Source: an uncultured Eubacterium sp. (lineage in GTDB: Bacteria > Bacillota > Clostridia > Lachnospirales > Lachnospiraceae). From it: a stretch of 19,788 nucleotides of DNA. Below the pieces are notes generated by a model, which was not told the origin of the DNA, searched no databases, and was given only the letters and a program-made list of their open reading frames with translations. The stretch is from positions 1-19,788 of the forward strand of contig CANPET010000009.1 in assembly GCA_947573465.1 (NCBI GenBank), given 5' to 3'. The position numbers and the translations under genes were made by a program. This document shows, piece after piece, positions 6,126 to 13,744 of this stretch (position 1 is the first letter of the stretch; every line of letters starts with the position of its first letter).

Positions 6126-8368
6126 TTATTTTTCAGAAAACGTAACTTCCATCAACTCCAAGGCAATTTTTCCACTAACAACTCGCATTAAATTGTCATC
6201 TTCCTTCTCTCTCGACAATAAATTCATACTTCCATACCAAACAATTTCCTGATCAATGATTGCAAAATGTTCATGCATCATTTCTTTCTCTTTCACAGTA
6301 ATTCCTACATTTCTCAACTTATCAATCAATTCTTTTGTTTTTAGGGCTCTGCTCTTTGGATAACTATTCGACCTCAAAGTAATTATAGTGATTCGGACAC
6401 CTGCTTCCTGCCTCTTCTTTAAATGCATTATCAATTGCTTTACTTTTGCCTGATTGATTCCTGGACTTGAAATAATAATTTCTTTGTTTGCCTCCTGTAA
6501 ATCCTTATCATAAACTTTATGATAAGACTCGTTGTCAAATATTGCGTTTGTCTGCTGCTTAACATTGGTCAAATTCATACATAATTCGTAACCAATCTCC
6601 TTGTATGCCCGAAGTCGTTTATGATACATTTTCTCCAACACACGAATATGCGAATCTACATAGTCATATATGATAACATCTTTCTTATCTTCGTAATCTC
6701 TATGCAAACGTCCGGCATATTGTTCCACATTTCCATCATACGAAATTGGTGTTGTAAGCATCATTGTATCCAATCGTGGATAATTAAAGCCTTCACCGAT
6801 ATACTGTCCAATTGCAACAAGAATAACCGATTCCGTCTCGGGTACATTTCTCATTTCTTCACGAATCAAATCACGCTCTTTTGTACTTTTACCACCTTGT
6901 AACAAAAAGATATTATCTGATTTATCCTGTAATTTTTCCATTAATAACGACGCATGTTCTTTAAACTTCGTAAGCACTAATGGCGTCCTTCCCTGTTGAA
7001 TGCATTCATCCACATCATCTACGATTTGTTGATTTCGGATTTCATTTGTAATAACCGCTTTATAAGCTTCATTGATTTGTAATTTCTCTCCTTCGCTATG
7101 TACCAGCCGAGTAAATCTTGGATACACATAATGCTCAATCCCCTGTGCTTTTGCTTTATCTTTTGCGGTATAACGGTAACGTATTGGTCCGAATTGCATA
7201 AATATTTTCTTTTCCTGCCCATCATCACGCTTCGGTGTTGCAGTTAATCCATACACGTACTTTGAATTTACTTCATTCAAAACATCTATTGAGGTTTGTG
7301 CACCAGCGTGATGACATTCATCCATTATAACCATTCCGTAATTTTTAACTAATTCATTAATTTCATCTCGTTTTCCCAGTGAGGAAATCATCACCACATC
7401 TATAAGCCCCGTAACAGAATTATGACTGGCATACATTCTTCCAATAACACTTTTCCTCTTTTTTATTCTTCCCTTTGGTGTAGTATATTCTGGTGGTTCT
7501 TCATCAATCTGAAGAAATTTTTCAAAATCCTCCACCCAATTTTTCATAATCTCCCGATTATGAACCAATATTAAAGTATTCACTTTTCTCTGCGCTACAA
7601 GATATGCACCAACTGCTGTTTTACCAAAGGCAGTAGCCGCACTAAGGACTCCTGTATCATGTCCAAGCATTTTTTCTGCTGCTACCTTTTGTTCCGGATA
7701 TAGTTCACCTGCAAAAGATACTTTAATTCGCCTTCCTTTCTGACGCTCATCCTGTAATTCATAATGAATCCCAGAATCTTGAAGTCTTTCCAATAACTTT
7801 TCTTCACAACCTCTCGGAATACAAATATAATCCTCTGTATCACTTCCACAATAAACAATTCTAGGCATCCCCTGTATAGAAAATCCCATCGCCTGATTTT
7901 TATAGAACTCTGGATTACTATACGCTGCTATTCTTCGAATCCGATTTTGCATTCTTGATTTCACATTTTCTTTCTCAATAAATATTTGATTCGCTAATAC
8001 AATTTTCAAATTTCCTTCTGCATCAGACGAATCAAATTTTATCTTTTTCTTTTCCCATGGTTTTGATTTTTCTTTTGCATTACTTTCCTCTTCTCCACAA
8101 ATATCATCTCCAAGACCCCCCAATACACCATCAGCACTCCACTCTTTGATTTTTTCTTCAATAAAGTCCTTTGACAATTTATGTATTTCCTGTAATTTCT
8201 TCCACTGATTCGGATACGCATTCCATTCTTCATCAATAAAGGCACTATTTCCATTCTTTAGTGCTTGTCCCTGTAATGGCAATGCAATCAAATTCCCAAG
8301 ACCACCTCCCGGCATGTGGTCTTGTGCCGGAAGCATTCTATCATAAGATTTGAAAGATTTTAAATTAA
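6126..8368 (-). pseudogene. Helicase and PLD-like part of a frameshifted TOTE-type primase-helicase
   Basis: This holds the C-terminal two thirds of a large superfamily 2 helicase. Counting from the ATG at 8336, a Walker A-like loop TAFGKTAVG lies at about 235-243, the DECHH box at 339-343, TATPKR at 365-370, motif VI QYAGRLHR at 539-546, and a phospholipase D-like motif at 688-695. That last motif reads HEHFAIID; in PLD enzymes HxKxxxxD is expected, so the lysine is replaced. No ribosome binding site precedes ATG 8336. Reading upstream in frame gives NLKSFKSYDRM, which continues the primase frame once one missing base near 8368 is restored. I therefore read this as the disrupted end of one gene (6126-9115). 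It might survive as a separate fragment, but that is less likely. Confidence 0.8.
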
Positions 8369-8947
8369 CTGTTCCGCTCCCTTAGTAAGTAATGCCGTTC
8401 CAAATTTTCTTGCTACAGAAGCTGAAATCGGTTCTTCAAAAAATAACCAAATGTGTGCCCCTTTACCTGAACGAGAACGTTCCACTAGGACATCTACTTG
8501 GTTATTCTTACATATCGTACGCATGGCATTTACCTCTTCAATCCATACGTTATCTGTATTTGCATAATCTTCTCCAGCTGTTTTATCATCATGATTGTCA
8601 AAATCGAATACAAGGAAGTTACAGGTTTCGTCCGGAAACATTGGATATAAACCAATGACATCTGACCCATCTGCCCTTTCTCCAATCAAATGATTCATAA
8701 TAATATTGCCACTTAATTGCTTATATTTTTGATTATTACATTCTCCACACTTTATTTTCTTTCCAGCCTTTTTCGGACAGATTCCATCTTTCCAAAAATT
8801 CCAACATTGTGTATAATATCCTGTCTTACCGGTCTTAGCATTTGGTTTTCCAGCACGTTTACTGTAAACATCCATTCTACCTTTAAAAATAGAATAAAAA
8901 TATTTTGCATGATCCCGAGTAATACGTTCCGGAATAATGCGTTCGCC
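8360..8947 (-). pseudogene. Archaeo-eukaryotic primase-like domain of the same broken TOTE-type gene
   Basis: This segment carries the primase domain. From the ATG at 8875, a zinc-binding cluster has Cys24, Cys33, Cys43 and Cys46. The metal-binding FDFD lies at 90-93, and the SGKGAHIWLFF segment at 136-146 supplies the primase histidine. The frame also reads upstream of that ATG (GERIIPERITRDHAKYF) back to a TAA at 8950-8948, so the real protein began further upstream and ATG 8875 is not a natural start. Downstream the frame ends at TAA 8360 after KGAEQLI; a single-base loss near 8368 explains this. Intact homologues, as I know the family, read primase then SF2 helicase in one chain. Confidence 0.78.
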
Positions 8948-9115
8948 TTAATTTTCACTCTTTTGGTTAGCGATATTTGCTTTTTCGTTTTCAATATTGT
9001 TTTCATTATAGGAAATTTGAGCACTATTAAGGAGGCTATGAAGATAAGCTATATGTGATTCAAGAGTATTTATTTTTTGTTGTAACTCAGTGATAAGTTC
9101 ATCTTTACTATCCAT
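8948..9115 (-). pseudogene. N-terminal coiled-coil piece of the broken TOTE-type gene
   Basis: ATG at 9115-9113 follows AGGAG by 8 nt and opens a 55-codon frame: a helical, coiled-coil-like start (MDSKDELITELQQKINTLES) then a polar linker. It ends at TAA 8950-8948, and the same frame resumes directly with GERIIPERITRD of the primase part. This is therefore the true start of the primase-helicase, interrupted by one nonsense codon. It lies 29 nt after the DUF6429-like gene and is probably translated from the same mRNA. Confidence 0.72.
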
Positions 9116-9144
9116 AATATGTCTCCTAACTACTTTACCTGCAC

Positions 9145-9417
9145 TTAATTCCAATCCAAAATACTATATTTTTCTAATAACTGTTTTGCATATTCTTTCC
9201 CTGATTCTGTTATATATACTTTCTTTGTTTTGGATGGATGATTTCCTTGCCGAACATAATCTTCATCCCACAATTTGTTAATGACATTAAAATCATATCC
9301 TTTCCATGCATAGAAATCCTTAGCCTCTGAAAATTTCTCTCCATTAGAAAATCGTGATAAATACATTAATATCATTGTTAATTCTTCCATTGCTTGCTTT
9401 GCTTCTGTTTTGTCCAT
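9145..9417 (-). CDS. DUF6429-like small protein
   Basis: About 90 residues. The sequence resembles the DUF6429 family as I remember it: a helical start (AMEELTMILMYLSRF), then AWKGYDFNVINKLWDEDYV and VYITESGKEYAKQLLEKY, which together look like a winged-helix DNA-binding fold. I chose ATG 9417 with AGGTGG upstream; a GTG at 9426 is possible. It sits immediately ahead of the broken primase-helicase and shares its transcript. A regulatory or accessory role for that system is inference from position only. Confidence 0.65.
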   Translation of the reverse strand: MDKTEAKQAMEELTMILMYLSRFSNGEKFSEAKDFYAWKGYDFNVINKLWDEDYVRQGNHPSKTKKVYITESGKEYAKQLLEKYSILDWN

Positions 9418-9463
9418 GTTTGCCACCTACTTTCAATATAGATTCATTATCTTTATTGTTCTG

Positions 9464-9556
9464 TCAATTCTGCAAATCCTGTATTTTTTCATTATACACA
9501 ACCCATTCGCCCTTCCGACTATACCCTACATACTCAGCAATGTGTTTTTCTCCCAT
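9464..9556 (-). other. Possible 30-codon reading frame in the 9418-9613 gap
   Basis: A short frame from ATG 9556-9554 (GCGGAG just upstream) to TGA 9466-9464, beginning MGEKHIAEYVGYSRKGEW. No family is recognised. It could be a small protein, a leader for the DUF6429-like gene or a scrap of a lost gene. The rest of the gap shows nothing else. Confidence 0.2.
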
Positions 9557-9613
9557 CTCCGCTAATTATTATTTCAAATAGTACATAAAAATTCCCAAAT
9601 TTTCCAACATTAC

Positions 9614-10212
9614 TTACATATTAATATGATTATCTACCTTTATAAAATCAAAAATTTTCTCCTGCAAACATTTATCTTCATTTGGGGTTGATTTTGATGT
9701 TGATGGGGTTGAATTTGAGGTTGACTGTTGCTTTTTCTTCTCCTCATCCCTCGTCTTCACAAACTCCTCATTAATATAAGCCACTGCCATTGTATAATCA
9801 TCCACATCGTTATCAGGCAAAAATTTCAACGCAGGTGAATGATTTCTTTCCATTGCATCTTTTGCCCTTCTAATACCTGATACATACGACTCAATTAAAT
9901 CAAGTGAAAAGAACATATCTTTTAATTCTTCATTCAAATACTGTCGGTCATCAAAACTGCGATTCATGTTCAAATCCTCGATTGTTACCGGCGGTTTTGG
10001 TCTATTATGATTTACAAATGTAATTTTATCACTGTACACATAAATACCGATATAATTATTATTCTCGTATTCCTTATGCAAAATGCAATTTGTTGCCAAC
10101 TCTTCAAACATTGCAAGTGGCCAGTTATACACAATTGACGGAACAGAAACAAATGCCAAAAACAGCCTGATACAAGAACAACTTTTCCATTTTCAGTTGT
10201 AACTCTATACAT
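9614..10212 (-). pseudogene. Truncated ATPase-type transcriptional regulator (RecG C-terminus-like / AlbA_2 group)
   Basis: The frame 9614-10159 lacks a normal start and covers only the middle of a Schlafen/AlbA_2-type putative transcriptional regulator. The ATP-binding HATPase-like element is seen as WPLAMFEELATNCILHKEY, followed by KITFVNHNRPKPP and YVSGIRRAKDAMERN. The C-terminal winged helix is cut off by a TAA after INM. Upstream, ATG 10212 with a good GGGGG site starts a different frame (MYRVTTENGKVVLVSG) that runs out of phase into the ATPase part. This looks like the 5' end of an unrelated gene fused by deletion. A Ser/Thr-rich low-complexity linker (STSNSTPSTSKSTP) precedes the tail. 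It is probably non-functional. Confidence 0.6.
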
Positions 10213-10342
10213 ATTCCCCCTTCCCTTATATTTCTTTCAGTAGTCATGCTATATTCTTCTATGGGTGTCTTACCCATCATTTGGTGGACCCGGGTCTTAC
10301 AACCAGCCCAAACTATAACTTATACCTTTGTATTTCCTTTCT

Positions 10343-10726
10343 TCATTCACTTTTAATAGAATATCTATTCCTTAATTTTCTAAAAACCTCCGCCGCCGGA
10401 ACAACCTTTCCCTGCTTTACATCTTCTAATCCTTCTGCCAATTTGTCACCTAACCATTTTGCATAATTATCCTCAAGAATCTTTTCATCATGTACTTCCA
10501 ATTCTTCAAACAAATATGCCTGAAATCCATGACTTGAAGGAATTTCTTCCAAGAATACCATTGAACCGTATGATTTAATTTCAAATTTTATGGCAGTATA
10601 AATTTTTCCTACTTTTAATTCCTTTTCGTGAAATATTGTTCCATCACCAAGATAGTCATGTTCATTAGCGATACATCGAATTTTCCTTTCAGTATGTTCA
10701 AACATATTTATCTTCTTCGTCATCAT
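10343..10726 (-). CDS. Hypothetical protein with a RelB/YefM-like antitoxin-type tail
   Basis: 127 residues. The first 90 residues (lysine- and glutamate-rich, with GDGTIFHEKELKVGKIYTAIKF) look like a small beta-barrel or SH3-like domain. The end, GLEDVKQGKVVPAAEVFRKLR, resembles the dimer-tail motif of RelB/YefM/ParD-type antitoxins and related small regulators. No partner toxin is recognised next door. AGGAG precedes the ATG by 6 nt. The promoter region upstream (10727-10840) holds five AGTCTCA boxes, so it is tightly regulated, perhaps by the XRE protein at 10841-11149. No family is firmly recognised. Confidence 0.5.
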   Translation of the reverse strand: MMTKKINMFEHTERKIRCIANEHDYLGDGTIFHEKELKVGKIYTAIKFEIKSYGSMVFLEEIPSSHGFQAYLFEELEVHDEKILEDNYAKWLGDKLAEGLEDVKQGKVVPAAEVFRKLRNRYSIKSE

Positions 10727-10755
10727 ATAGCTCCTTGTAATAACACATTCTCCTC

Positions 10756-10810
10756 AGTCTCATTTCAGTCTCAAGTTAGTCTCATGAAATCGTGAGACTC
10801 ATGAGACTAA
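10756..10810. promoter_or_regulatory. Cluster of five AGTCTCA boxes, operator-like array
   Basis: AGTCTCA starts at 10756, 10767 and 10778, exactly 11 bp apart. Its complement TGAGACT starts at 10793 and 10802. Within this, TTAGTCTCATGA (10776-10787) and TCATGAGACTAA (10799-10810) form a perfect 12-bp inverted repeat with an 11-bp spacer. The array sits between the XRE gene and the start of the 10343-10726 gene, where a repressor could block the latter's promoter. Confidence 0.6.
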
Positions 10811-10840
10811 CATATTTTCTTCAAACTATCAACCCAATCC

Positions 10841-11149
10841 TTATGCCACTTTTTTTAATAGTCTATAATATGAAAGTATCCGTTCTTCTCCGGAATGTTT
10901 TTCCTTTATTGCCATGTCGTTTTTTGCTACAATTAATTCTTCCATGTGAACATTTAGTATCCTACTCAATGTATACAAATGATCCACCGAAGGAAGAATC
11001 TGTCCTTTAAACCATCTGTAAATGGGCTGTGGACATGACAATTTTAATATTTTTTGAATATCCTTAACTGTATATCCGGTCTTTTGAATACATTCTTTTA
11101 TTTTCTGTCCTGTTTTTATCATATCTATATTGGGATAAATCTCTCTCAT
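10841..11149 (-). CDS. XRE-family helix-turn-helix regulator
   Basis: About 102 residues. The Cro/CI-type helix-turn-helix lies at about residues 12-58 (IKECIQKTGYTVKDIQKILK, then QPIYRWFKGQILPSVDHLYTL and SRILNVHMEELIV). The remainder is a short basic tail. I chose the ATG at 11149 because AGGGAG lies 7-8 nt upstream; the ORF could start 6 codons earlier. It is probably a local regulator, and the AGTCTCA array directly downstream is the obvious candidate operator. It does not resemble the pair at 5366/5792 beyond the fold. Confidence 0.8.
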   Translation of the reverse strand: MREIYPNIDMIKTGQKIKECIQKTGYTVKDIQKILKLSCPQPIYRWFKGQILPSVDHLYTLSRILNVHMEELIVAKNDMAIKEKHSGEERILSYYRLLKKVA

Positions 11150-11215
11150 TGTACAGCTCCCTTTCAAATAGTTAAAGACTCGGCGTGGTCCGCTTCATCG
11201 AGAGGCTTGTTGGTT

Positions 11216-11232
11216 TTATAATTTCATTATAA
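11216..11232. promoter_or_regulatory. Back-to-back TATAAT inverted repeat upstream of the XRE gene
   Basis: TTATAAT and ATTATAA are separated by TTC, so a TATAAT box can be read on both strands, about 70 nt upstream of the XRE start. No clear -35 box fits, and the function is unproven. Confidence 0.25.
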
Positions 11233-11254
11233 TTTGCTTTTTTCAAAATTTCTA

Positions 11255-12064
11255 TTACCATTTTTCTTTTGGAAGTTCCAATTCTCCGGTAATACTTTGA
11301 ACATCTGAAACCAAAACTCCTGCTTCCTGTACCACTTTAGAAATCTTATCGCCCATATGAATTTCATTGTACCTTTTACTAGCCCATGCTTCCGCAAAAT
11401 TACAATGTCGGCGAGTTGGTAACAAATTGATATTCTGATACAAAACACACGGAACTCCCGCATCTTTCATATCATCTTTACAATACGGAGTATTCAAATA
11501 TCCATACTTTGGTTCTATTACTTCAAAATTTTCATCAAAATTCAATATAACCATATCTTCATAATATTCTCTATAAACCACACCTGCGTTACAATCGTAT
11601 GGGCTATCATCCCAATCATCGCCATGATAATCTTCTATATTCAGCTTTCCTAAAAACAAAACCAATTGATTTGAATATAATTCAAAATCAACAATAATCA
11701 AATCTCTTGGAACTTTTCGTCTTTTCGGCTGCAATGATTTTGTTTTTCTTAGAATCATATCGATATCATCGCCCCTGTAAAAACGCAAAGCATTTTTTGC
11801 TCCTGCCAATTCTAAATGTAGTAACGAATACTGAAACCCTCTCTCATATGGAACAATAAATAATTCTGGAATAAATCCTGCATCTGCCTGTCTTTCATAC
11901 CTCACTATTTCATCATCAAAATCCTTCGAAGTTACCACAATATGTGGTAATGCTATCATTAAATTTTCGGACTCGTATACACCTGACTCATTTCTAAATA
12001 TTAATTCAATGGAATTAGTCTCATGTCTTGCTTCCACTAATTTCCTTATATACCCCTTCTGCAT
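11255..12064 (-). CDS. Hypothetical protein with an acidic, aromatic-rich C-terminal half
   Basis: About 269 residues, soluble, no signal peptide, not assigned to a family. The N-terminal half is a beta-rich domain (IELIFRNESGVYESENLMIALPHIVV). The C-terminal half has a striking segment DYHGDDWDDSPYDCNAGVVY, later DFELYSNQLVLFLGKLNIED, and a Cys pair (TPYCKDDMKDAGVPCVLY). I chose the ATG at 12064 because GGAGG is 5-6 nt upstream; a weaker in-frame ATG lies 8 codons earlier. It follows a long spacer after the pyrophosphatase-like operon and seems to have its own promoter region (TTGACA near 12160). A DNA- or toxin-related role is only a guess. Confidence 0.6.
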   Translation of the reverse strand: MQKGYIRKLVEARHETNSIELIFRNESGVYESENLMIALPHIVVTSKDFDDEIVRYERQADAGFIPELFIVPYERGFQYSLLHLELAGAKNALRFYRGDDIDMILRKTKSLQPKRRKVPRDLIIVDFELYSNQLVLFLGKLNIEDYHGDDWDDSPYDCNAGVVYREYYEDMVILNFDENFEVIEPKYGYLNTPYCKDDMKDAGVPCVLYQNINLLPTRRHCNFAEAWASKRYNEIHMGDKISKVVQEAGVLVSDVQSITGELELPKEKW

Positions 12065-12131
12065 AAAATCCTCCAATAGCAATCTCATAAGAATCTAATT
12101 AAAAGGATAATACATTTTCAATATTTTTTCA

Positions 12132-12148
12132 TTGGACTGTTAGTCCAA
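12132..12148. promoter_or_regulatory. Inverted repeat TTGGACT-GTT-AGTCCAA in the promoter region of the 11255-12064 gene
   Basis: A perfect 7-bp inverted repeat with a 3-bp centre lies downstream of a consensus-like -35 box (TTGACA on the minus strand, near 12160) and about 70 bp upstream of the gene start. The A-rich flank gives a T run only on the plus strand, where there is no gene to terminate, so an operator is more likely than a terminator. No convincing -10 was found. Confidence 0.35.
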
Positions 12149-12204
12149 AATCTTTTTTGTCAATTCAACAAATATAACTTCTCAACTTCTAGGTAAGCTT
12201 GTTT

Positions 12205-12262
12205 CTATAATTCTTTCATCATATATCGCCACAATATTTTTCTTCGCACTTAATTATTTCAT
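12205..12262 (-). pseudogene. Decayed GNAT remnant behind the pyrophosphatase-like gene
   Basis: ATG at 12262-12260 is followed by a stop after two codons, because one A of the ATGAAAATAATTAAG start seen at 182 is missing. The rest matches the beginning and very end of the remnant at 3-182 (AAGTGCGAAGAAAAATAT then ATATGATGAAAGAATTATAG), with an even larger internal deletion. It marks the same gene order, pyrophosphatase-like then GNAT, as at the left edge. Confidence 0.55.
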
Positions 12263-12265
12263 TAT

Positions 12266-12589
12266 CTAATCCTTCAGTTCAATCACTGTATCAAAATATT
12301 GTTCCTGAAACCTTACCTGCTCTGCAATCTCATCTTTTGTAAATGTTATTCCTTCTGGTGCAACTACCCATTTATCTTCCACGTCATCCTTCCGGTGAAT
12401 GATTGCAATTACTTTGCCGAAGAATTCCTTTAATGGTTTATCTACCCCCAAAATATAAACATCCTGCTCTTCTCCATCGCCAGCAATGATTCCCTCAACG
12501 TATCCATAATTGATAGGATAAATAATATCATCATGCTTTGGATGAACACTTCCCATTGGTCTATCTACAATTACTTTAACAAATTCCAT
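12266..12589 (-). CDS. Short inorganic pyrophosphatase-like protein
   Basis: 107 residues, clearly related to soluble family I inorganic pyrophosphatases but short (usual length about 170). Visible are HPKHDDIIYPINYGYVEG, AGDGEEQDVYILG (the metal-binding region, where typical enzymes have DGDPLD) and IHRKDDVEDKWVV. Only part of the acidic cluster is kept, so pyrophosphate hydrolysis is not certain. Start ATG 12589 begins 1 nt after the stop of the GNAT, whose last codons provide the ribosome binding site GAGAGGAAG; translation is probably coupled. The C-terminal end (FDTVIELKD) is duplicated in the scrap at 186-239. Confidence 0.7.
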   Translation of the reverse strand: MEFVKVIVDRPMGSVHPKHDDIIYPINYGYVEGIIAGDGEEQDVYILGVDKPLKEFFGKVIAIIHRKDDVEDKWVVAPEGITFTKDEIAEQVRFQEQYFDTVIELKD

Positions 12590-12590
12590 T

Positions 12591-13073
12591 TCAAATCTTC
12601 CTCTCCATATATCCACAAGTAAACGGAAAGAAATCAAATTTTTGTATACCGATATGAACAAACCCCAATGCCTCATACCATTTTCTTAACACTTTGTTTT
12701 CTTCCACAATACCGATGTTCATCTGATTGCAGTTTAATCCTTGTGCAATTCCATATGCATGGCTCACAAGTTGTTCACCAATCCCCTGATGTCTGTGTGC
12801 CGGAAGAACGCATAAATTATTTAATTCACATTCATTATTCTCTTGTAACAACAATGAATAATATCCCACAATTTTTCCATCATCATAGAATGCATACATC
12901 GGGCGATGTTCTCCATTGAGATGCCAGTATAATCTTTTCTCTGTTGTTGCAAAGGCCGTAAATCTTGGAGCATTCTCCACAGTAAATCCAAATTCATCCG
13001 CAACTGTGGCAAAGCTGTCCCGAATTACTTTCACACATTCTGCAATTTCTGTTTTACCAATCTGTCTTATCAT
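12591..13073 (-). CDS. GNAT-family N-acetyltransferase
   Basis: About 160 residues with a textbook GNAT core: the strand ELNNLCVLPAHR, motif A HRHQGIGEQLVSHAY, and the late elements MNIGIVEENKVLRKWYEALGF. The substrate is unknown. I chose the ATG at 13073 with GAGGG about 5 nt upstream; in-frame ATGs lie 5 and 9 codons upstream. It is the fifth gene of the middle operon and is directly followed by the pyrophosphatase-like gene, with which it is probably translationally coupled. It may have been acquired together with it, since the left edge carries traces of a similar set. Confidence 0.85.
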   Translation of the reverse strand: MIRQIGKTEIAECVKVIRDSFATVADEFGFTVENAPRFTAFATTEKRLYWHLNGEHRPMYAFYDDGKIVGYYSLLLQENNECELNNLCVLPAHRHQGIGEQLVSHAYGIAQGLNCNQMNIGIVEENKVLRKWYEALGFVHIGIQKFDFFPFTCGYMERKI

Positions 13074-13119
13074 ATAACCCTCACACATTTCGTAAATCAA
13101 ATACTCCCAGCTAATTTCC

Positions 13120-13716
13120 CTATTTTTTCCGATATATCTTATACCCCTTGCAAAATAATTCGGCTACATTTTCTTTTCTCACAGATACCTTTCCAGTACT
13201 TCTTGTAGCATCAATAATAATAATTTCTTTTTTCTCATCATCTGCAAACTCTTTGAAAAACATAACATGACTTCCTACTTTAGCTAATACATCTCCCTGC
13301 TGAATTTCATCAATGCTTTCAATTACATTTGCGTAATCAGGAATAATTCTTGTAGATATTTTTTTAGGCAACTCCCAACACACAGTCAACAAGCCAGAGC
13401 AATCTACTCCTACACAATCGTAGCTTACGTCTCTTGATTTATCTTCCGGTACATTTCCAGCATATTTTCCTTCGGAAATTCCTTTTTCAAACTCCTCTAT
13501 AGTAGAAGCTAATCCCCATCCGTATGCCATACCTATATTTTTTTGATTCGGTTTCCACCAACCACAGTTCAAAATTTCACCTTTCCAAGTAGTATCCGGT
13601 GTATCTACTTCTACACCATTAGAATCTGTCCCATGTTTTATATTTTTTTCTGTTACAATCCATTCGTAGTTAGCATATTCTAATGCTTTCTCAATAACTT
13701 TTTTACCCCATTCCAT
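13120..13716 (-). CDS. NlpC/P60-like cysteine hydrolase, cytosolic
   Basis: 198 residues. The NlpC/P60-type catalytic arrangement is visible: Cys in VGVDCSGLLTVCW, His in GDVLAKVGSHVMFF, and a third polar residue in IIDATRSTGKVSV. Such enzymes cleave amide bonds, often in cell-wall peptides. Here there is no signal peptide or cell-wall-binding repeat, so an intracellular small-molecule or peptide substrate is more likely. The N-terminal region is unusual (TTWKGEILNCGWWKPNQKN). I chose ATG 13716 with GGGAGGA 8 nt upstream. It lies 28 nt after the upstream GNAT and 46 nt before the next. Confidence 0.7.
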   Translation of the reverse strand: MEWGKKVIEKALEYANYEWIVTEKNIKHGTDSNGVEVDTPDTTWKGEILNCGWWKPNQKNIGMAYGWGLASTIEEFEKGISEGKYAGNVPEDKSRDVSYDCVGVDCSGLLTVCWELPKKISTRIIPDYANVIESIDEIQQGDVLAKVGSHVMFFKEFADDEKKEIIIIDATRSTGKVSVRKENVAELFCKGYKIYRKK

Positions 13717-13744
13717 ATAAATATCCTCCCGATAATAAAATCTT

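Noticed and set aside
10756..10810. A CRISPR array
   Set aside because: Repeats are only 7 bp with 4-bp gaps and change orientation; there are no cas genes.
12132..12148. Terminator of the pyrophosphatase operon
   Set aside because: The T run follows the stem only on the plus strand; on the coding (minus) strand A-rich sequence follows, so termination of the operon is not supported.
12668..12919. Plus-strand frame opposite the GNAT at 12591-13073
   Set aside because: It is an antisense shadow of a clear GNAT gene, with no start signal of its own.
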